From Flavobacteriales bacterium (lineage in GTDB: Bacteria > Bacteroidota > Bacteroidia > Flavobacteriales_D > Crocinitomicaceae): a stretch of DNA of 15,570 nucleotides. The stretch is from positions 1 through 15,570 of the forward strand of contig CANHBA010000034.1 of assembly GCA_947458985.1 (NCBI GenBank), written 5' to 3'. Of the stretch, positions 1 to 6,157 are shown piece by piece; within the stretch, counting starts at the first letter, position 1; every line of letters begins with the position of its first letter. Position numbers and translations under genes: made by a program. Below the pieces are notes generated by a model. It ran no database searches and was not told the origin of the DNA. It was given only the letters and a program-made list of their open reading frames with translations.

Positions 1-92
1 GGGGCCGCACCTTGCCAAAATGGTAAATCTTCAGCTTTATCTGTAAAGATGATGTAGTTGGTTTCGAGGAAAACTTTGTATTTTTGCGGCAT
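1..92 (-). CDS. N-terminal part of a probable NUDIX-family protein (runs off the window)
   Basis: Reading leftward from an ATG at 92-90 gives an open frame of 30 codons that continues past the left edge. It begins MPQKYKVFLETNYIIF and goes on to TDKAEDLPFWQG. The short N-terminal strand (KYKVF..NYIIF) resembles the start of the NUDIX proteins often encoded divergently next to pyrE in Flavobacteria. The NUDIX box itself would lie outside the window, so the family call rests on recalled gene order and this short match. Its ATG overlaps the pyrE ATG in the tetranucleotide CATG (90-93), so any promoter must lie inside pyrE. The best candidate there, AATCTTTG on the minus strand (109-102), has one mismatch to TAnnTTTG. 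The reading frame is well supported; the family is moderate to weak. Confidence 0.6.
   Translation of the reverse strand, partial: MPQKYKVFLETNYIIFTDKAEDLPFWQGAA
58..86 (+). promoter_or_regulatory. pyrE promoter, Bacteroidota type, predicted to give a leaderless mRNA
   Basis: A perfect TAnnTTTG -7 box (TATTTTTG, 79-86) lies 18 bases downstream of a TTG -33 element (58-60), which fits the Bacteroidota sigma-factor consensus. Transcription usually starts 4-7 bases after the final G, so the start site falls at about 91-93, on the pyrE ATG itself. The whole promoter lies inside the divergent gene's coding sequence. Confidence 0.75.
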
Positions 93-741
93 GAATGTGA
101 ACAAAGATTTGAGCCTAAAGGTAGCAGAATTGCTCCTCAAAACAAAAGCAGTGCGTCTTCAACCCGACAAACCCTTCACTTGGGCCTCAGGCTGGAAGTC
201 TCCAATTTATTGCGACAACCGCATTACGCTTAGTTTTCCGGAGGTGCGCACCCACATTCGCCAGGGCTACGCCCAAACTATTCTAGACAACTTCGGCAAA
301 CCTGACGTCATTGCAGGTGTAGCCACCGGCGGCATCGCACAAGGCGCGCTGATCGCTCAAGAACTCGGCTTGCCATTTATTTATGTACGCAGCGCGGCCA
401 AAGGCCACGGCATGGAAAACCTCATCGAAGGAGCGTATCAAGAAGGTCAACGCGTGGTGGTCATCGAAGACCTCATCTCCACTGGCGGAAGCAGCCTCAA
501 AGCAGTTGAAGCATTGCGCGCTGGAGGCCTTGACGTCAAAGGTCTTATCGCTACTTTTACTTACGGTTTTGCACTCGCCGAAGAACACTTTAGCGCAGCC
601 AACTGCCCCCATGTTTGCCTCACCGACTACAGCACGCTCATCGATGTGGCCACCAAAACAAACTACGTCAGTGAAACCGACGAAACCACCCTCAGAGCTT
701 GGCGCAATAGCCCAAGCACCTGGATGCAAGACAACCACTAA
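91..741 (+). CDS. pyrE: Orotate phosphoribosyltransferase
   Basis: PyrE transfers the phosphoribosyl group of PRPP to orotate, making orotidine 5'-monophosphate in de novo pyrimidine synthesis in the cytoplasm. The 216-residue product has the usual length. It shows the substrate-site block FTWASGWKSPIYCDNR near residues 30-45 and the PRPP-binding signature VVVIEDLISTGGSS at residues 122-135, with the acidic pair E126-D127. I chose the ATG at 91 because homologues start shortly before the KxAELLL helix. A TTG at 58 would add 11 unconserved residues and fall on the -33 promoter element. The start overlaps the divergent gene's start codon. The SRPBCC-like gene follows 9 bases downstream, so the two are probably cotranscribed. 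Confidence 0.97.
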   Translation: MNVNKDLSLKVAELLLKTKAVRLQPDKPFTWASGWKSPIYCDNRITLSFPEVRTHIRQGYAQTILDNFGKPDVIAGVATGGIAQGALIAQELGLPFIYVRSAAKGHGMENLIEGAYQEGQRVVVIEDLISTGGSSLKAVEALRAGGLDVKGLIATFTYGFALAEEHFSAANCPHVCLTDYSTLIDVATKTNYVSETDETTLRAWRNSPSTWMQDNH

Positions 742-750
742 ACACTGCAA

Positions 751-1149
751 ATGCTGACACTCAAAAGCCAAGATTTTGCCCTTGTGGCAAGCTCAGATCG
801 CGTGCTTGACTTTTTGTCTGACACCAAAAACTATGCTTTGCTCTTGCCCGCAAACCAAACTTCTGATTTTCAATATTCCCCTACTCAATTCAGTTTCAAA
901 GCTGCCGGCCAAGTGCATTTAAGCCTTGAAAAACAAACAGCTACGCCACAACTGCTGCATTTCAAAGGGCTCCCCACAAATCCTTTTGCCTTCGATTTGT
1001 TTGTACATCTCCAACTACAAGATGGACAAACCACCGGACACATCGAAATCAAGGCAGACCTCAACATGATGCTCAAAATGTTAGTTGAAAAACCTTTGCA
1101 AAAATTGCTCACCGAAATGGCGGCCAATTTAGCAGCGCAACTGGCTTAA
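751..1149 (+). CDS. SRPBCC-fold (START/polyketide-cyclase-like) small protein
   Basis: The 132-residue protein has no signal peptide or membrane segment. It opens with a strand followed by a short helix (SSDRVLDFLSDTKNYALLLP), continues as alternating strands (FSFKAAGQVHLSL, HIEIKADLN), and ends in a long amphipathic helix (KMLVEKPLQKLLTEMAANLAAQLA). That layout is typical of the SRPBCC helix-grip fold, which forms a hydrophobic ligand pocket, and such a gene commonly follows pyrE in Flavobacteria. No catalytic residue or ligand can be named. The gene is 9 bases after pyrE, probably in the same transcript. Its TAA (1147-1149) overlaps the birA stop on the opposite strand, the two sharing TTAA at 1146-1149, so neither gene has room for its own terminator there. 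Confidence 0.8.
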   Translation: MLTLKSQDFALVASSDRVLDFLSDTKNYALLLPANQTSDFQYSPTQFSFKAAGQVHLSLEKQTATPQLLHFKGLPTNPFAFDLFVHLQLQDGQTTGHIEIKADLNMMLKMLVEKPLQKLLTEMAANLAAQLA

Positions 1150-1880
1150 ATTGACCTATAACGCAATTCCTGATTGGCAAAATGCGCTGTTTCGCCATTG
1201 GTTTCAATCCGAATTTCTCCGACGTCACTTACCCCGATAATACGCCCCTCAAAGAGCGTTCCGTCTATCTTTTCAAAAACTTGAACGGTATCTTTTAACC
1301 AAAGTTCAGCTTCAAATTTAGCTTTCAAGTAAGCAAAATCGCCAATGAGTAAATGTTGCTGGCCATTGAGTAAATCGAGGTATTCGGCAAGCACGGTAAG
1401 TGGTTTGAACCTGTGACCCGTTTCTTTGAGAATACTTGTTGCTTGCGCGAGTTCAGGGACCTCATTCACATTGATGCCGCATCCTAAAATTGACCACTCG
1501 AGTTGCGGCCCTTTCAACTGTTGCTCAATGAGGATGCCGCCAATTTTTTGCTTGCCCACGTACAGATCATTGGGCCACTTGATGTGTACTTTTAGCCCGA
1601 AACGAAGCAAGCACTGCTGCCACATGAGCGCACTAAACCAAGAAAGACGGATGTGTTGTTCGAGGGTATAAACTGGCTTGAAAGCAAGGCTAAACATTAA
1701 GTTCTCGGAACTGACAGACTGCCATGTATTGCCGCGCTGCCCCCTACCCTGTGTTTGATAATCTGCCATTATTACCGAACCATCTTGACAACTTCCTTGT
1801 TCAATAAGATTGGCAATATAATTGTTAGTAGAATCAACCGATACTAACTGAATAAGAACAGAACCGAATTTGGTCATCAT
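1146..1880 (-). CDS. birA: Biotin--[acetyl-CoA-carboxylase] ligase (class I, no HTH)
   Basis: This enzyme activates biotin as biotinyl-5'-AMP and attaches it to the biotin carboxyl carrier domain of acetyl-CoA carboxylase and related enzymes. The 244-residue product carries the family hallmarks in order: the STNNY entry motif near residue 18, the biotinyl-AMP loop GRGQRG at 45-50, KWPND at 101-105, K112 followed by GGIL (114-117), and GCGINVN further on, then a small C-terminal SH3-like domain. It lacks the N-terminal helix-turn-helix of E. coli BirA, so it should be an enzyme only and not the bio-operon repressor. I start it at ATG 1880; ATG 1877 is equally possible, and an upstream TTG (1889) is less likely. 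Its own -7 box lies at 1904-1897. It is convergent with the SRPBCC gene. Confidence 0.95.
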   Translation of the reverse strand: MMTKFGSVLIQLVSVDSTNNYIANLIEQGSCQDGSVIMADYQTQGRGQRGNTWQSVSSENLMFSLAFKPVYTLEQHIRLSWFSALMWQQCLLRFGLKVHIKWPNDLYVGKQKIGGILIEQQLKGPQLEWSILGCGINVNEVPELAQATSILKETGHRFKPLTVLAEYLDLLNGQQHLLIGDFAYLKAKFEAELWLKDTVQVFEKIDGTLFEGRIIGVSDVGEIRIETNGETAHFANQELRYRSI

Positions 1881-1896
1881 GAAAGTCAAGAGGATT

Positions 1897-1904
1897 CAAA
1901 TTTA
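1897..1904 (-). promoter_or_regulatory. birA -7 promoter box
   Basis: On the minus strand this reads TAAATTTG, a perfect TAnnTTTG, and it ends 16 bases before the birA ATG at 1880. The predicted transcript start is near 1892, giving a leader of about 12 bases. I see no TTG at the usual -33 distance, so the call rests on the -7 box and its position. Confidence 0.6.
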
Positions 1905-1909
1905 TCAGT

Positions 1910-1917
1910 TAGTTTTG
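1910..1917 (+). promoter_or_regulatory. -7 promoter box of the rsfS-ftsH-cdsA-psd operon
   Basis: TAGTTTTG is a perfect TAnnTTTG match 16 bases upstream of the rsfS ATG (1934). The predicted start is near 1922, giving a short A-rich leader with no Shine-Dalgarno sequence. No clear TTG sits at -33. Only 5 bases separate it from the opposing birA box, so polymerase could probably not occupy both promoters at once. Confidence 0.6.
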
Positions 1918-1933
1918 TAATAGAAACACATCA

Positions 1934-2308
1934 ATGGCAAAAAAGAAAAAATTAGGTCCTTCAGAATTACTAGTAGATGTAATTATTGAAGGAATGCAAA
2001 ATAACAAAGCACAAGACATCACTATTCTTGACCTTCGTGAACTCGACAGCGCAGTCTGCGATTTCTTCGTCATTTGTAGTGGAGAATCCAGCACCCAAGT
2101 AGATGGTATCGCTAGTAATGTTCAACGCAATACACGCAAAGAACTCAAAGAAAAACCTTGGCACACCGAAGGAAAATCCAACTCTGAGTGGGTCCTCCTC
2201 GACTACATCGATGTAGTTTGCCATATTTTCTACAAAGATGCACGCTCATTTTACGACATCGAAGACCTCTGGGCCGATGCCAAACGCACAGATCTTCCCA
2301 ACCTTTAA
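1934..2308 (+). CDS. rsfS: Ribosomal silencing factor RsfS (Iojap/DUF143 family)
   Basis: RsfS binds protein uL14 on the large ribosomal subunit and blocks joining of the subunits, lowering translation during starvation or stationary phase. The 124-residue product has normal family length. It shows the conserved core: an ILDLRELDSAVCDFFVICSG strand-helix-strand near residues 35-55, a basic segment, then GKSNSEWVLLDYIDVVCHIF and a C-terminal helix ending in LW.DA. It is first in an operon leading into ftsH, 11 bases downstream. The first 25 or so codons are A-rich and encode a basic N-terminus (MAKKKK); the rest uses C-ending codons like ftsH. Confidence 0.95.
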   Translation: MAKKKKLGPSELLVDVIIEGMQNNKAQDITILDLRELDSAVCDFFVICSGESSTQVDGIASNVQRNTRKELKEKPWHTEGKSNSEWVLLDYIDVVCHIFYKDARSFYDIEDLWADAKRTDLPNL

Positions 2309-2319
2309 GCTCCTCAATA

Positions 2320-4362
2320 ATGTCTGAAGAAAAAAGAAAAAATCCGCTTTCGGTATACTGGATTTACGTCGCATTTGTAGTCGTATTGGTCAGTACACAT
2401 CTCTATGTCAACAGCGAATCTAGCGCTGTCATCAAATACAAAGAGACGCTCCTCGATTTAGTGGAGGCCAAAGGCGTCAAACAAGTAAAAATCGTCAATC
2501 AAAGTTCGGCGCGTTTTCAGTTGCGCAAAAGTGCGCAAGCCTATATTAACAGCCGCAAAGACCTCGATTTCCCGAAGATCCGCAAGTTGCTCGCCAACAA
2601 AAACGCGCAGCCTTCCAAAATTGTCTTTGAACTAGAAAACATCGGCAACCACGCCAATTTTGAAAAAGCGCTCGACGAACGCGGCTACCACGACTACGAA
2701 AACATTATAGAAACCAACTGGATTGCTCAAATATTGGGCTACCTTTTGCCATTTGGCATCATTGTCCTCATCTGGATGTTCGTCATGCGACGCATGTCCG
2801 GCGGCGGAGGTGCAGGGGGCGGCGGAGGCCAAATCTTCAATATCGGCAAATCGCGCGCTCAGGTGTATGAAAAAGGCAAAAGCACCAACATCACGTTTAA
2901 GGACGTCGCTGGTTTAGAAGGTGCCAAAGAAGAAATTGTCGAAATCGTCGAATTCTTAAAAAATCCGAAAAAATACACCGAACTCGGTGCTAAAATTCCA
3001 AAAGGTGCACTTTTAGTAGGCCCTCCAGGAACCGGCAAAACTTTGCTTGCCAAAGCAGTTGCCGGCGAAGCAAAAGTGCCGTTTTTCTCGCTGTCTGGTT
3101 CCGACTTCGTCGAAATGTTTGTAGGTGTAGGTGCTTCACGCGTCCGCGATTTATTCCGCCAAGCCAAAGAAAAAGCACCAGCTATCATCTTCATTGACGA
3201 AATTGATGCCATTGGCCGTGCCCGCGGCAAAAACAACGGCTTCAACACCAACGACGAGCGCGAAAACACCCTCAACCAACTCCTTACCGAAATGGACGGC
3301 TTTGGCACCAACTCTGGCGTCATTATCTTGGCTGCAACCAACCGTGCCGATGTACTCGATAGCGCCCTCATGCGTGCAGGTCGTTTTGACCGTCAAATTT
3401 ACGTCGACATGCCCGACCTAAATGAGCGAAAAGCCATTTTTGGTGTACACCTCAAACCGATCAAACTTTCAACAGAAATTGACGTCGATTTCTTGGCCAA
3501 ACAAACCCCTGGTTTTTCTGGTGCCGACATCGCTAACTTGTGTAATGAGGCGGCCTTAATTGCTGCGCGCCACAACAAAACCAAAGTCGAGAAACAAGAT
3601 TTCCTCGATGCCGTAGACCGCATTATTGGCGGCTTGGAAAAGAAAAACAAAATCATTACTCCAGAAGAAAAGAAAACCATTGCTTACCACGAAGCTGGCC
3701 ATGCCGCCGTTTCTTGGCTCTTGCAATATGCCAATCCGTTGGTGAAGGTTACCATCGTGCCAAGAGGACAATCTTTGGGCGCTGCATGGTACTTGCCAGA
3801 AGAACGCAGCATTACCACCACCGAACAATTGCTCGACGACATGTGTGCAACTTTAGGTGGTCGTGCAGCCGAATTGCTTACGTTCAACCGTATCTCAACT
3901 GGTGCACTATCCGATTTAGAGCGCGTGACCAAACAAGCCTATGCCATGACCTCCATCTATGGACTCAATGAGCGCGTGGGTAACATTTCTTTCTACGATT
4001 CACAAGGTAGAGACTCCTTTACCAAACCGTATTCCGAAGACACCGCAAAGATCATCGACGAAGAGGTAAGCAAACTCATCGAAAGTCAGTACCAACGTGC
4101 GCTGCAATTACTCGGCGAAAACCAAGACAAACTTGCCCAACTCGCAGACCGCCTCCTTACCTCAGAAGTCATTTTCAAAGAAGACCTCGAAGCTATTTTT
4201 GGCAAACGCCAATGGGATCCAATTGAGGAAGAAATTTCAGAAGAAGTAACCCTTGATGAAATTGCTACTGAAGAAGTAGCTGCCTTAGAAGAAGGACAAA
4301 CAAGCGAGGAAAGCTCAACTGTTCAAGAAGATACTACCGAAGAACCAACACCAAGCGAATGA
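2320..4362 (+). CDS. ftsH: ATP-dependent zinc metalloprotease FtsH
   Basis: FtsH is a hexameric membrane AAA+ protease that extracts and degrades misassembled membrane proteins and selected regulatory proteins. The 680-residue product has an N-terminal membrane segment (residues about 11-29), a periplasmic domain, a second membrane segment (about 134-152) and a Gly-rich linker. The AAA+ module follows with Walker A GPPGTGKT (234-241), Walker B IIFIDEID, and the second region of homology around ATNRADVLD..LMRAGRFDR. The peptidase domain has zinc motif HEAGH (457-461) and a third ligand, probably D532, in SDLERVT. The tail after about residue 625 is very acidic and low-complexity. The ATG at 2320 is preferred because upstream codons overlap rsfS in another frame and encode unrelated sequence. 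Its stop overlaps the cdsA start (ATGA). From memory, many flavobacteria carry a LUD-domain gene between ftsH and cdsA; it is absent here. Confidence 0.98.
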   Translation: MSEEKRKNPLSVYWIYVAFVVVLVSTHLYVNSESSAVIKYKETLLDLVEAKGVKQVKIVNQSSARFQLRKSAQAYINSRKDLDFPKIRKLLANKNAQPSKIVFELENIGNHANFEKALDERGYHDYENIIETNWIAQILGYLLPFGIIVLIWMFVMRRMSGGGGAGGGGGQIFNIGKSRAQVYEKGKSTNITFKDVAGLEGAKEEIVEIVEFLKNPKKYTELGAKIPKGALLVGPPGTGKTLLAKAVAGEAKVPFFSLSGSDFVEMFVGVGASRVRDLFRQAKEKAPAIIFIDEIDAIGRARGKNNGFNTNDERENTLNQLLTEMDGFGTNSGVIILAATNRADVLDSALMRAGRFDRQIYVDMPDLNERKAIFGVHLKPIKLSTEIDVDFLAKQTPGFSGADIANLCNEAALIAARHNKTKVEKQDFLDAVDRIIGGLEKKNKIITPEEKKTIAYHEAGHAAVSWLLQYANPLVKVTIVPRGQSLGAAWYLPEERSITTTEQLLDDMCATLGGRAAELLTFNRISTGALSDLERVTKQAYAMTSIYGLNERVGNISFYDSQGRDSFTKPYSEDTAKIIDEEVSKLIESQYQRALQLLGENQDKLAQLADRLLTSEVIFKEDLEAIFGKRQWDPIEEEISEEVTLDEIATEEVAALEEGQTSEESSTVQEDTTEEPTPSE

Positions 4363-5180
4363 TCGGAAACCTAGGGCAGCGCGTGATTACAGGGGCCGTT
4401 TTCGGCACCCTAGTTATCGGCTCTATGCTCTGGAATCCTTATGCATTTGCACTTGTCTTTTCCTTTTTTATGGTCGTTGGGTTATGGGAGTTTTACAACT
4501 TCTTTAAGCAACACCAAGTGGTAGAAGTCTCTAATGAAATTGGCATCTTCATTGGTATTTTCATCTATATCTTATTGGTGGGCATCAGCTTTGAATGGTT
4601 CTCAGTAATATCACTGAGTCTCATTTTTCCGCTGTTTTTTACACTCATTCTCAATGAGCTTTGGGCCAAACACGCGCATCCACTGCTCAATATATCAGTG
4701 TTGGTATTCGGAATCATTTACGTAGTTGGTCCGTTCTACCTTAGCATAGACTTACATGTCCGCGACACCTCCCCACTTCCCAAAGTACTTGGTATGTTCT
4801 TGCTCATCTGGACAAACGATTCCTTTGCCTATTTTACCGGACGTGCTTTTGGGAAACGCAAACTCTTCGAACGCATTTCCCCAAAAAAGACTTGGGAAGG
4901 CACCTTCGGAGGCGTCTTATTTACGCTGCTTTTAGGCTTCTTGATAGGCGCTTATATCAATAAAGGTGAAGTACTATTTTGGATGATTTCCGCACTCATT
5001 ATAGCGCCCGGAGCCATTTTTGGAGACCTACTCGAATCTTTATTCAAAAGAAGTTTGAACATCAAGGATAGCGGCAAAATTCTTCCTGGCCACGGCGGTG
5101 TGCTCGACCGTTTTGATGCGGCGCTGTTTACGATCCCATTTTTTTATTGTTGGTCTATAATCTATCTTTACTGGAAATGA
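4359..5180 (+). CDS. cdsA: Phosphatidate cytidylyltransferase (CDP-diglyceride synthase)
   Basis: CdsA makes CDP-diacylglycerol from phosphatidic acid and CTP in the inner membrane, the branch point for all phospholipids. The 273-residue protein has about eight hydrophobic segments. It carries the conserved SPKKTWEGTFGG block, and near the C-terminus (residues about 227-253) the complete family signature: S..KR....KD.G..LPGHGG.LDR.D, which holds the metal-binding acidic residues. Its ATG overlaps the ftsH stop by four bases (ATGA, 4359-4362), and its own stop overlaps the psd start the same way. Translation of the three genes is therefore probably coupled, which would tie phospholipid synthesis to the amount of FtsH. 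Confidence 0.97.
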   Translation: MIGNLGQRVITGAVFGTLVIGSMLWNPYAFALVFSFFMVVGLWEFYNFFKQHQVVEVSNEIGIFIGIFIYILLVGISFEWFSVISLSLIFPLFFTLILNELWAKHAHPLLNISVLVFGIIYVVGPFYLSIDLHVRDTSPLPKVLGMFLLIWTNDSFAYFTGRAFGKRKLFERISPKKTWEGTFGGVLFTLLLGFLIGAYINKGEVLFWMISALIIAPGAIFGDLLESLFKRSLNIKDSGKILPGHGGVLDRFDAALFTIPFFYCWSIIYLYWK

Positions 5181-5842
5181 TGACTTTTCACCGCGAAGGA
5201 CGCTCCATTATGCTCGGGAGCATTGTTATATTTCTTGGCTTAAGTGCCCTGAACTACTATTTTCTGGCCACAGCCATTTTTGGGTTATTCCTATTTCTAG
5301 AAATTGGTTTTGCAGTTCTACTCTATTTGATCATTCAATTTTTCCGCATTCCAAACCGAACTTGTGTTGGCCAGTTGCAAGACATCATGTGTCCTGCCGA
5401 CGGAAAGGTCGTCGTGATTGAAGAGGTTGAAGAAACTGAATATTTCAAAGACAAACGCATACAGGTTTCGATTTTTATGTCGCCGTTGAATGTGCATGCC
5501 AACTACTATCCTATCAGCGGAGAGGTAACTTATACCAAATACCATCCAGGGCTCTTTTTAGTAGCTTGGCATCCAAAGAGCAGCACCGACAACGAACGTA
5601 GTACTTGTGTGGTCAAGCATCAAAACGGAACTGAAATTCTTTTTCGCCAAATTGCAGGTGCTTTAGCCCGACGCATTTGCTACTATGCGCAAACCGGCGA
5701 CAAAGCCCAACAAGGTGCCGAATTTGGTTTCATCAAATTTGGCTCACGCGTTGACCTCTTTTTACCTTTAGGCACGAAAATTGACGTGCAACTCGGACAA
5801 AAAGTAAAAGCTAAACTTACGAAGCTTGGAACTTTAAATTAA
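5177..5842 (+). CDS. psd: Phosphatidylserine decarboxylase proenzyme (short, membrane-anchored type)
   Basis: This enzyme decarboxylates phosphatidylserine to phosphatidylethanolamine, the main Bacteroidota phospholipid. The 221-residue proenzyme has two N-terminal hydrophobic segments (about residues 13-50). The catalytic domain follows, with CPADGKVV, SIFMSPLNVHANYYP and the self-processing site FGFIKFGSR. By family rules the chain cleaves between G189 and S190 and S190 becomes the pyruvoyl cofactor. The FGS form, in place of the LGST of E. coli Psd, marks the short 'Psd-related' subfamily. Two ATGs stand in tandem (5177 and 5180). The first overlaps the cdsA stop as ATGA and is chosen here; the second gives TGATG and a protein one residue shorter. 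The phosphatidylserine synthase that would supply substrate is not in the window. Confidence 0.96.
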   Translation: MMTFHREGRSIMLGSIVIFLGLSALNYYFLATAIFGLFLFLEIGFAVLLYLIIQFFRIPNRTCVGQLQDIMCPADGKVVVIEEVEETEYFKDKRIQVSIFMSPLNVHANYYPISGEVTYTKYHPGLFLVAWHPKSSTDNERSTCVVKHQNGTEILFRQIAGALARRICYYAQTGDKAQQGAEFGFIKFGSRVDLFLPLGTKIDVQLGQKVKAKLTKLGTLN

Positions 5843-5854
5843 TTTGTAACTTTA
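5826..5854 (+). promoter_or_regulatory. Probable promoter of the small secreted peptide gene
   Basis: A TTG (5826-5828) is followed after 18 bases by TAACTTTA (5847-5854), one mismatch from TAnnTTTG. Transcription would start near 5859, inside an A-run just before the ATG at 5869, giving an A-rich leader of about 10 bases. The promoter overlaps the last codons of psd. Confidence 0.45.
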
Positions 5855-5868
5855 TAAAAAAAAACGCC

Positions 5869-6090
5869 ATGAAAAAAGTATTTGTAGCAATTGCCCTTAC
5901 CACATTCGTTGGTTCTATGGCAACCACAGCTTATGCAGCTGTAAACGGAACGCAAATCGTTAAAAAAGACGACGACAAGCGCAAAAAGAAAAAGAAAAGT
6001 TCAAGCTGCTGCTCGGCTAATGGCCAGCAAAAATCTTGTTCTTCATCTAGCACTTCTACACAGAAGTCTTGCTCTGGTGAGAAGCACTAA
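5869..6090 (+). CDS. Small secreted Lys/Ser/Cys-rich peptide, function unknown
   Basis: I do not recognise this 73-residue product. It has a good Sec signal peptide: KK at the N-terminus, a hydrophobic core, and a signal peptidase I site after AYA (cleavage 23/24). The mature part is about 50 residues. It contains a charged stretch (KKDDDKRKKKKK, residues 32-43), then a Ser-rich tail with four cysteines (C47, C48, C57, C68) and a terminal His. No globular fold is expected. Metal binding, disulphide cross-linking or association with polyanionic envelope material would fit the composition, but this is inference. The gene has its own likely promoter, an A-rich leader and a strong terminator just downstream, so it can be expressed independently of the psd operon. 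The real start and signal peptide argue against a spurious frame. Confidence 0.8.
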   Translation: MKKVFVAIALTTFVGSMATTAYAAVNGTQIVKKDDDKRKKKKKSSSCCSANGQQKSCSSSSTSTQKSCSGEKH

Positions 6091-6110
6091 TTAGTTGCAA
6101 TTCTTGTAAC

Positions 6111-6140
6111 AAAAAAAGCCGGCTTACGCCGGCTTTTTTT
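6111..6140. terminator. Bidirectional intrinsic terminator
   Basis: A perfect inverted repeat: seven A (6111-6117), GCCGGC (6118-6123), a TTAC loop, GCCGGC (6128-6133) and seven T (6134-6140). On either strand this gives a GC stem followed by a U-tract. It separates the rightward small-peptide gene from the leftward acyl-CoA synthetase gene and serves both. Confidence 0.93.
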
Positions 6141-6157
6141 ATGCCTAAGAAATTCCT

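Noticed and set aside
58..90. TTG start for PyrE at 58
   Set aside because: The 11 extra residues are not family-like, and the TTG is part of the predicted -33 element of the promoter.
283..771. 162-codon open frame antisense to pyrE
   Set aside because: It mirrors the pyrE frame, has no promoter, and its product shows no recognisable fold. The C-rich codons of pyrE leave few stop codons on the other strand.
2188..2319. N-terminal extension of FtsH by 44 residues
   Set aside because: It overlaps rsfS in another frame and encodes an Arg/Cys-rich stretch unlike any FtsH N-terminus. The ATG at 2320 gives the normal start.
2806..2829. G-rich repeat-like stretch in ftsH
   Set aside because: It encodes the poly-glycine linker after the second membrane segment that is normal in Bacteroidota FtsH; not an independent repeat or G-quadruplex claim.
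2859..3371. 170-codon open frame antisense to the ftsH ATPase domain, plus others at 3399-3680 and 3684-3932
   Set aside because: All lie opposite highly conserved ftsH sequence and have Ser-rich, low-complexity products typical of shadow frames.
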